From NCBI GenBank assembly GCA_003224055.1, contig QHYE01000039.1, positions 1 to 48,653 of the forward strand: a stretch of 48,653 nucleotides of DNA. The letters are read 5' to 3'. The stretch is from Acidobacteriota bacterium. Its GTDB lineage: Bacteria > Acidobacteriota > Terriglobia > Acidiferrales > UBA7541. Shown here piece after piece: positions 41,979 through 48,653 of the stretch. The notes under the pieces are model-generated. The model was not told the origin of the DNA, did no database searches, and saw only the letters and a program-made list of their open reading frames with translations. How positions within the stretch are numbered: the first letter of the stretch is position 1; the number at the start of each line of letters is the position of its first letter. The position numbers and the translations under genes were made by a program.

Positions 41979-43409
41979 ATGAATCGCTTCCGCCACTTTG
42001 CCATTGTGTTTCCTGTTTTTTCGTTGGCGCTGCTTTTCGCACCGGAACGACTGCCTGCGCAGAAGCCTTCGTCAGATGCCCCGCTGGTCTTAAGCAATGT
42101 GACCGTGGTTGACGTTCGAACCGGCACGCTCCGGCCGGACCAGACCGTAATTATTGAGGGCAATCACATTGCGTTCGCGGGGCCCAACAAATCAGCCGAG
42201 TATTCGCGTCACGCTCACGTGGTCAACTGCCGAAATCTTTTTGCGATCCCCGGCCTCTGGGACATGCACGTCCATCTCGTCTTTGGCGACTGGTTTCCCG
42301 ATGCGTAAGAAATTTCGCTGCCGCTCTTCGTGGCCAACGGCGTCATCGGCGTGCGCGACATGGGCAGCGAACTCGGCGTCGTGCGGGGCTGGCGCAACGA
42401 GATCGAAACGGAGCGCCTCATTGGGCCGCGCATTCGAACGTCCGGGCCGATGCTCGATGGGCCGAAGCCGCGCTTTCCAAGCTCTATCGCGATTGCTAAC
42501 CCGGACGATGCGCGCCGCGCCGTCGCGGATCTCAAACGCAGCGGGGCAGACTTCATCAAGTTGCAATCGCTTATTCCGCGCGACGCGGTGTTTGCGATCG
42601 CCGACGAAGCCAAGAAGCAGGAAATTGCATTCGAAGGGCACGTGCCGGATTCCGTGCGCGCGAGCGAGATGTCCGAAGCGGGGATGAAAAGTTTCGAACA
42701 TCTGATTGGAATTTTCGAAGGCAGTTCGCCCGCCGAAGATGATTTCTTGAAAGGGAATAAGACGGAAGGACGATTTCTCGCCACTTACGATTCCGCGCGC
42801 GCCGCGTCACTGGCCGCGATTCTGGCAAAGAATGAAACGTGGCAATGCCCCACGCTGGTGTGGGAACGCGGTGGCAATCTGATCGACGCCAGTGATTTCA
42901 GCAAAGACACGCGCGTGAAATACGTGCCCGCTTCGTGGAGAACCAAAACGTGGAAGCGGTTCACGGACGAGATCACGCAGGGCTACGGAACCGATGATCT
43001 TGCAACGCGCAGGAAATTTATCGAGAAGGAGCTTGAAGTCGTGAGCATGCTGCACAAGGCCGGGGTACCATTTCTTGCGGGAACTGATACGCCGGCCGGA
43101 GTCCATATTTTCCCAGGCTTCAGCCTGCACGAAGAATTACAGTGCTTTGTTGCCGCCGGATTCACTCCGCTCGAAGCGCTGCAAACCGCCACGTTGAATC
43201 CCGCCCGATTTCTCGGCATGGAAGATCAGCTCGGTACGGTTGAAAAAGGAAAGCTCGCGGATCTGGTGCTTCTCTCCGCCAATCCGCTCGAGGGCATTGC
43301 GAATACGCAGAAGGTCGCAGGGGTCGTTTCGAATGGCCATTACTTCTCTCGCGGGGACCTAGACAAAATGCTCACGCGGGTGGAAGCATCCGCCCGCCGC
43401 CAACCCTGA
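41979..43409 (+). pseudogene. Amidohydrolase (imidazolonepropionase-like) interrupted by an in-frame TAA
   Basis: One continuous frame of about 476 codons broken by TAA at 42306-42308. The first part has a signal peptide (FAIVFPVFSLALLFAPERLPA), the N-terminal beta-sandwich and PGLWDMHVHL, with the first metal-binding His-x-His. After the stop the frame resumes as ISLPLFVANGVIGVRDMG. It keeps the carboxylated-lysine region (GADFIKLQS), EGHVPDS, SFEHLIG and GTDTPAG with the last metal ligand, then HEELQCFVAAGFTPLEAL to the end. Apart from the stop, every catalytic position is present and there is no frameshift, so the damage is recent or a sequence error. AAA to TAA would be enough. A GTG restart at 42330 would lack the first metal ligands. 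Confidence 0.75.
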
Positions 43410-43504
43410 GCGACGCCAGCTCGATCGCGTCCACCACATCACGCGCCCCGTCCACAACGTTGAGCTCTCCCCCGACAAGGCAAACTGCCGGACCGCAACA
43501 CATC

Positions 43505-44545
43505 TCACAGGTGGCAAACAGTCCCTCGGATCACGAATTCCGTGGGAAGGATGCGCTGGCTGAAAGCCATGTGCGGATGATGTAGCCGCTCGAGAAGCAT
43601 CTTCATACAGGTTTCGCCGATCTCTTCTTTGTGCACGCGCACTGTCGAAAGCTGCGGATCCATCAAAAGAGCCTCTTCGCGGTCGTCGAACCCCACCACG
43701 CTGATGTCATCCGGCACCTTGATGGCCTGCTGGCGCAGCGATCGCCAAAGCCCGTAGGCGATTTCGTCGTTCCCGGCTACGACAGCCGTGGGTCGCGGCC
43801 GCCGGGAGAGGATTCGCCCCGCGCTCTTTTGACCGAAATCGACGAAACTCTGAGCATTTCGGGCCAAAATCAAGGCGGGTTTTAATTTGTGTTCGCGCAT
43901 TCCTTGCCGGTAGCCTTCGAATCGGTGATGAAGCCACGGGTAGGAGATGTCTCCGGCGAAAACAATCTGGCGGTGACCCTTGCCGATCAGGTGACGCGTG
44001 GCTTGGAGCGTACCATTGAAGTCATCGAAGCCTACTTGGTCGTATTGCTGCTCTTCGCCCATTCCAACCACATTGTTACTGAAGGCCACGAAGGGCATAC
44101 GGATGGATTCGATCCTGCGGAGCAGATTGGGATAAATCGTCCCGGCCAGAATGAGTCCATCAATCAAGCCATGCTCCTGAAGAACGGGAGGCAGGTCGAT
44201 CCTATCGGGAGGCGTTCTCGGGGAATAATGCAGCGCGGCAAACAGCACGTGCTGTTTCAAGCTGGTGGCATAAGATTCGACGCCTTGCAGGATGCGAGCA
44301 TGAAAAGGATGGAGAAAATCGCGGTTGCTAAGGAGAAAGCAGACCATTTCCGTGCGCCGTTTGAGAATCCGGCGGGCCTGCGCATTGGGGCGGAATCCTA
44401 GACGCCGGATGGCCTCAAGTACGCGCGCACGCGTTTCCCGGCTTACCTGAGAGCTGGAATTTAGTACGCGGGAAATCGTTCCTATGCCAACGGAAGCGGC
44501 CTGGGCAACCTCGCGAATGGTCGTTTTCCTTGGAACTGCTTCCAT
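43505..44545 (-). CDS. LacI-family transcriptional regulator
   Basis: 346 residues from ATG 44545 with AGAGG nine bases upstream. The LacI helix-turn-helix is at the N-terminus (TTIREVAQAASVGIGTISRV, about residues 8-27), followed by the hinge helix (RPNAQARRILKRRTE). The C-terminal sugar-binding periplasmic-like domain contains VCFLLSNRDFLHPFHARILQGVE, GNDEIAYGLWRSL and VVGFDDREEALLMDPQLSTVRV. It is divergent from the TonB-dependent receptor gene at 44843 and probably represses it in the absence of a sugar ligand. Confidence 0.92.
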   Translation of the reverse strand: MEAVPRKTTIREVAQAASVGIGTISRVLNSSSQVSRETRARVLEAIRRLGFRPNAQARRILKRRTEMVCFLLSNRDFLHPFHARILQGVESYATSLKQHVLFAALHYSPRTPPDRIDLPPVLQEHGLIDGLILAGTIYPNLLRRIESIRMPFVAFSNNVVGMGEEQQYDQVGFDDFNGTLQATRHLIGKGHRQIVFAGDISYPWLHHRFEGYRQGMREHKLKPALILARNAQSFVDFGQKSAGRILSRRPRPTAVVAGNDEIAYGLWRSLRQQAIKVPDDISVVGFDDREEALLMDPQLSTVRVHKEEIGETCMKMLLERLHHPHMAFSQRILPTEFVIRGTVCHL

Positions 44546-44737
44546 GGCAATATCGCCTCTTGTCGCTTTGGCAGTCTGGATGGGTTCGGTGAGGAATCGT
44601 CGGACCCTCTTGGCCCGAGCAAGTCTAGCACACCAATAGGACGATGGTGTTGTCAACGGTCAACATGTTGGCGGATCTGCCCGGTGGCAAGAAGTTGGAA
44701 AACCGATGCAAGATATTGGTTTCACGAAGAATCTAAC

Positions 44738-44781
44738 TTGACAGAGGGTTTTCGCTCGGATAGGGTGTGGAACCAGTTCCA
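44738..44781 (+). promoter_or_regulatory. Promoter and LacI-type operator of the TonB receptor gene
   Basis: TTGACA (44738-44743) and TAGGGT (44761-44766) are 17 bp apart. Just after the -10 lies TGGAAC-CA-GTTCCA (44768-44781), with 6-bp arms. A regulator bound there would block initiation. The centre is CA and not the CG usual for LacI-family operators. Confidence 0.5.
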
Positions 44782-44842
44782 AGGGTTATCGCTGGTTTCT
44801 TCGCACCGGGGCTAGTCTTTTCGAAGCGAGTGGGGTGATGTC

Positions 44843-47800
44843 ATGAAAAAACTGTTTGGTTCGTATTTCCCATGGATGCGCAGCATGAATAATTCTCCTG
44901 CGATGAATACCGGAGAATTCGCACTTCGAGTCACAGCTGGTTTGGTCAAACTATGGCGGCTGAGCATGGCCGTGGTGCTCGGGGCAGTACTCCTGGGGTT
45001 TTCTGCACCGGTCATGGGGCAAGCGGTTAATGCAACGCTGCTCGGAGCGGTGACGGATACCAGCGGAGCAGTCGTAGCCGGGGCGAAGGTGACTGCCACG
45101 GAAATGAAGACGGGCGTCAGCCGTAGTACCACGACCAATGATAATGGGAATTATGAATTCGGTAATCTCCCCCCAGGTCAATATGAAGTCGCCACCGAGA
45201 AACAGGGATTCAAGAAAGCCGTTCGTGCGGGAGTAGATGTTGTGGTGAACACTGTCACGCGGGTGAACCTGACTCTCGTACCCGGCGAGGTCACCGAGCA
45301 GGTAGTAGTGACATCGGAAACGCCGATTCTGGAAACGGACCGCGCTGATACAGGGCGTAAAATTGAAGAGAGGCAAGTGGAAGAATTGCCTCTGAGTTTC
45401 AATCGAAACTTTCAGGGACTGCTTAACCTGGTACCCGGCACGACGCGAGGGCACCGCGAGCATTCCTCATTCTTCAACGCGCAAGACAGTCTCCGGACCG
45501 AGGTAAACGGACAATCGGGTCTGGCAAATAACGTACAATTTGAAGGCTTGAATGACAACGAAAGAACTGGTCTGCTGTCGATTTACATCCCCCCTATTGA
45601 AGCGATTCAGACCGTCGATGTTACAACCAGCAATTACGACGCTGAATTGGGAAGAGCCAATGGAGCAGTAACAAATGTCATTCTCAAATCAGGTACGAAT
45701 GCATTGCACGGCGCTGCTTATGAGATCAACCGGATTAGCGCCTTGGCAGCCGTGCCCTTCTTCCAGACGATAGCGAAGAGACCAAGCGTCTACAACTATT
45801 ACGGTGCGAACATTGGCGGGCCCATCGTCAAGAACAAGACTTTCTTCTTTGGCGACTTTTTGCGAATCAATGACCACCAGAGCCAGTTCTTTCAGGGCAC
45901 CGTGCCTCCACAGCCGTTTCGCAACGGGGATTTCAGTCAAGCGACAAATACGAAAGGGCAGTTGATTCCAATCTATGACCCGGCAACCGGCAATCCGGAT
46001 GGAACCGGTCGAACTCAGTTCGCGTTCAATGGCACCCCGAACGTCATCGATCCAACAAGGATCAGTCCCATCGCCAAAGCCATTCTGGCAAAAATTCCGT
46101 TGCCCAATGTGGCCACCGCGGCCTGTCCTCTCAATTCCACAGCTCCTAGCTGTCTCGTTTCCACGAACAACTTCCAGGGGAGCACGAAGTTCATCAAGGA
46201 TACGACCTCCTTTGACGTGAAGATCGACCACAACATAAGCCAGAACAACCGTCTTTCAGGACGCTTCAGTTTTTCGGACCAGAGCCTCAGCCAAGCACCG
46301 ATCTTTGGCGTGGTGGGCGGGCCTTCCAATGGCGCTTTTTCAGGGACTGGTAAGCAACGCTATTGGGACGTAGCGGTCAACTACTATCATGTCTTCTCAC
46401 CGACTCTGATTACGGAGATCCGCGCCGGCGTTGACCACTATCGAAACGTGGCCAACAACACCGACCGTGGCAAATCCGTGACCGACGAAATCGGCGTGGA
46501 CATCCCTGGCGCAAACCTTGGCGACTCCAATACCAGCGGAATGCCATGCATCGTTCTGACCGGCAACAATGGCGATAATTGCCTGGCTGGATATTCTGCA
46601 AGCCTGCCCTGGATCCGCGGGGAAACAAATTTTAACATTGCCAACAACTGGACCAAAACCAGTGGTAATCACACCTTCAAGTGGGGCGTGGATGTGCATC
46701 GTCTACGCGACGATCTGGCGCAATGGCAGGACCAGAATCCACGCGGCGTTTTGCGTTTCACAGTCAATCTCACGAGCATAAACCCCAATGCCAACGTCCT
46801 GACAAGCAGTCAAGCGAATGACGTCGCCAGCTTCTTGCTCGACAAGCCCAATTCCGTCGGCCGCGATGTGCCCATAAACGCTAAGGCGTTTCGCGGGAAC
46901 GAGCTGTTCACCTACGCAGCAGATAGATGGCAGGTGTCCCGGAAACTAACCCTAGACTTGGGTCTCCGCTGGGAGTTCTATCCGCCTTTCACTCCGCGAG
47001 GACCAGGGCGCTTCTCAAACTACGATCCGACTGCTAACAACCTTGTGATTGCTGGAATCGGCGGCAACCCGTCGGATTTGGCCAGAAAAGCACACTACAA
47101 AGACTTTGCACCCAGGGTCGGCATTGCTTATCGCCTGACGGAGACTACGGTCGTGCGCGGGGGATTTGCCATAAGCTACTTCCCATACCCCGACAACGAT
47201 TACGCATTTGACTTTCCCGTGCTGCAAAACAACGCGTTTCCTTCGCTGAATGGTTCTAGTTTTACCCAGTCAGCCGACGCGTCCAACAATCCCATCTCTA
47301 TGGCGAGCGGATTCCCCGCGCCGCTGGTTGCGAACATTCCCGCAAACGGCCTTATTCCTGTCGTGGGCAAAGTCGGCACCACAAGCCTTCTGACTCAAAA
47401 CTACACGGTTGTAAACCTTAATTTCCGCGAGCCATACACCGAATCCTGGAACTTGGCGGTACAACTTGCGCTGCCCGCAAAGTTCGTCTTTGAAGCAGCG
47501 TATGTAGGCAACCACGGCGTAGATGTGCCGACTGTCTATAATCTAAACGCCGCCACGCTTCCGAGTGCCACCGCGACTCAGAGCAACCGGCCTCTGTTCG
47601 CGCTCCATGGATTAACGGGAAACGTCGCCCTTAAATTCATAGGGACAAGCTCGAATTACAATGCCCTGCAAGCCAAGCTGGACCGGAAATCCGGCGGCTT
47701 CCTCATGACCACCGCTTACACTTATGCCAAGGCGCTCGGCTACGTGAATGAGGGATCCAACACGATCAACAGCACTGTCGGCGGGCTCCAAAACTACATC

Positions 47801-48475
47801 GGCAGTATTCGCAGCAACTATGCGCCACTGGCCTTTGACCGGCGGCATACGATTGTGCAGAGTTTGATCTACGAACTGCCCTTCGGAAAATCGAAGCGTC
47901 TCTTGAGCTCCGGGGTTGGCAGCAAACTTCTGGGCGGATGGCAGGTTAGCACGATCCTTACCGTCATGACCGGCTTGCCCTTGAATATTACGGGTGGGTC
48001 CACGCTAAACGCCCCTGGCGATACACAAGTGCCAGATGTGAACGGCTCGTTCCGCATACTACATGGCATTGGTGCCTTTGGCGCCAGCAGCTCTTCGTGG
48101 TTCGATGTAACGCCTAGCAGCATTGTCGTTACTGTAAATGGGAATCCCGTGACCCTGCAGTGTCGGGGGGCATTCTGCCAGTCTCCCCCTATCGGGGGAA
48201 TACCGACTAATGGCGGAGTATTGGGTAATGGCCCCCGCAGGGCCTTCAGCGGACCGGGCTTCTTCAATCTGGACGCCTCGGTATTCCGGCGCTTTCCGAT
48301 TAACGAACGCATGAACATGGAGCTTCGCGCCGAAGCCTTCAGCGTCACGAATACGCCTCAATTCGATAAACCGGGTCAGGGCTTTAGCACAAATACAGCC
48401 AGCACTTTCGGCTATGTGACCAACACGATTGGAGGCAACCGCTCCGTGCAGCTCGGAGCGAAGCTAACGTTTTGA
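44843..48475 (+). CDS. Oar-like TonB-dependent receptor with N-terminal carboxypeptidase-regulatory domain
   Basis: 1210 residues, an outer-membrane protein of the type found in large numbers in Acidobacteriota. A long N-terminus precedes the hydrophobic signal (MAVVLGAVLLGFSAPVMGQ, about residues 42-60), so translation may in fact begin downstream of 44843. The CarboxypepD_reg domain follows (LLGAVTDTSGAVVAGAKVTA, NGNYEFGNLPPGQYEV). The plug is recognised by VTSETPILETDRADTGRKI and LDxx-poor GQSGLANNVQFEGLNDNE, and the barrel by ELGRANGAVTNVILKSGTN and many Y/F-rich strands to the C-terminal RSVQLGAKLTF. It is divergent from a LacI regulator, so uptake of a carbohydrate or glycan fragment is likely. 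Composition is less GC-biased than the genes to its left. Confidence 0.9.
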   Translation: MKKLFGSYFPWMRSMNNSPAMNTGEFALRVTAGLVKLWRLSMAVVLGAVLLGFSAPVMGQAVNATLLGAVTDTSGAVVAGAKVTATEMKTGVSRSTTTNDNGNYEFGNLPPGQYEVATEKQGFKKAVRAGVDVVVNTVTRVNLTLVPGEVTEQVVVTSETPILETDRADTGRKIEERQVEELPLSFNRNFQGLLNLVPGTTRGHREHSSFFNAQDSLRTEVNGQSGLANNVQFEGLNDNERTGLLSIYIPPIEAIQTVDVTTSNYDAELGRANGAVTNVILKSGTNALHGAAYEINRISALAAVPFFQTIAKRPSVYNYYGANIGGPIVKNKTFFFGDFLRINDHQSQFFQGTVPPQPFRNGDFSQATNTKGQLIPIYDPATGNPDGTGRTQFAFNGTPNVIDPTRISPIAKAILAKIPLPNVATAACPLNSTAPSCLVSTNNFQGSTKFIKDTTSFDVKIDHNISQNNRLSGRFSFSDQSLSQAPIFGVVGGPSNGAFSGTGKQRYWDVAVNYYHVFSPTLITEIRAGVDHYRNVANNTDRGKSVTDEIGVDIPGANLGDSNTSGMPCIVLTGNNGDNCLAGYSASLPWIRGETNFNIANNWTKTSGNHTFKWGVDVHRLRDDLAQWQDQNPRGVLRFTVNLTSINPNANVLTSSQANDVASFLLDKPNSVGRDVPINAKAFRGNELFTYAADRWQVSRKLTLDLGLRWEFYPPFTPRGPGRFSNYDPTANNLVIAGIGGNPSDLARKAHYKDFAPRVGIAYRLTETTVVRGGFAISYFPYPDNDYAFDFPVLQNNAFPSLNGSSFTQSADASNNPISMASGFPAPLVANIPANGLIPVVGKVGTTSLLTQNYTVVNLNFREPYTESWNLAVQLALPAKFVFEAAYVGNHGVDVPTVYNLNAATLPSATATQSNRPLFALHGLTGNVALKFIGTSSNYNALQAKLDRKSGGFLMTTAYTYAKALGYVNEGSNTINSTVGGLQNYIGSIRSNYAPLAFDRRHTIVQSLIYELPFGKSKRLLSSGVGSKLLGGWQVSTILTVMTGLPLNITGGSTLNAPGDTQVPDVNGSFRILHGIGAFGASSSSWFDVTPSSIVVTVNGNPVTLQCRGAFCQSPPIGGIPTNGGVLGNGPRRAFSGPGFFNLDASVFRRFPINERMNMELRAEAFSVTNTPQFDKPGQGFSTNTASTFGYVTNTIGGNRSVQLGAKLTF

Positions 48476-48596
48476 CTTAATTCTGCGCACAGGGAAGACC
48501 TTGGTTCGAACATTGAATAGGGTTTCTGTTCGGAACGGGCGGGCGATAACCGGGGTGGAAAGCAGAGATCCTTATTCTTTCGAAGGGGGTGTTTTT

Positions 48597-48653
48597 GTGA
48601 GAACGAAAGTGTCCAGGCCCAATCAAGTTGTCGTGTCTAGTGAGTTTCCTGGA
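48597..48653 (+). CDS. Possible start of a gene cut by the window edge
   Basis: A GTG at 48597 has AAGGGGGTG upstream and opens a frame (RTKVSRPNQVVVSSEFPG) that is still open at the right edge after 19 codons. It follows the TonB receptor by about 120 bp. Too short to name. Confidence 0.35.
   Translation, partial: MRTKVSRPNQVVVSSEFPG

Noticed and set aside
42306-42308. TAA in the amidohydrolase as a recoded sense codon
   Set aside because: TAA has no known recoding to selenocysteine or pyrrolysine, and the position is not catalytic.

Overview
The window looks like a chromosomal segment of an Acidobacteriota-like bacterium. This rests on the gene set: a large Oar-like TonB-dependent receptor with an N-terminal carboxypeptidase-regulatory domain, a Ser/Thr kinase fused to PD40/TolB-type repeats, many exported enzymes of the RraA, RidA, GH31, GH13 and AttH classes, and GC-rich codon use. 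No 16S rRNA is present, so the phylum is an inference. I saw no tRNA, rRNA, CRISPR array, transposase or phage gene.

Layout. (1) 54-6334, minus strand: a six-gene sulfur operon, ssuA-ssuB-ssuC-cysD-cysN-cysH. It is preceded by a structured leader with a strong intrinsic terminator. CysH has the cysteine set of an APS reductase, and CysN carries an APS-kinase-like tail that has lost its P-loop. (2) 6781-10928, plus strand: exported RraA-like, Tat-exported RidA-like and Tat-exported SelA-fold PLP enzymes, then an MFS permease; together these look like a catabolic cassette. (3) 10954-15266, minus: an AttEFGH-type ABC exporter with an AttH/CrtC-like secreted protein, then a glutathione peroxidase at 15375-15929. 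(4) 16250-23783: a Na+/sugar symporter, an unknown protein, GH31 alpha-glucosidase, GH13 amylase and a CBM9-like protein, i.e. alpha-glucan use. (5) 23991-24815: an enoyl-CoA hydratase family enzyme. (6) 24844-32064: a vitamin B12 uptake locus, with promoter, cobalamin riboswitch and terminator, then btuF-btuC-btuD, a second divergent riboswitch-like element, a BtuB-like receptor, a DUF71/COG2102 PP-loop enzyme and a DUF6580-like membrane protein. (7) 32160-34366: gatB, with a compositionally foreign internal patch, and a BCP/PrxQ peroxiredoxin. The peroxidatic residue of this peroxiredoxin is encoded by in-frame UGA, followed by a SECIS-like hairpin. (8) 34400-43409: kinase-PD40 protein, methyltransferase, metallophosphoesterase, ACT-domain protein, a His/Met-rich secreted protein and an amidohydrolase broken by TAA. 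(9) 43505-48475: a LacI-family regulator divergent from a 1210-residue TonB receptor; a new reading frame may begin at the right edge.

The strongest candidate for something notable is the selenocysteine peroxiredoxin (33905-34366), which a standard gene caller would truncate or miss. Next come the terminator-bearing leader of the sulfur operon, the exported imine-chemistry cassette, and the gatB mosaic patch. All functional statements come from reading translated sequence and motifs; no database search or structure calculation was run.
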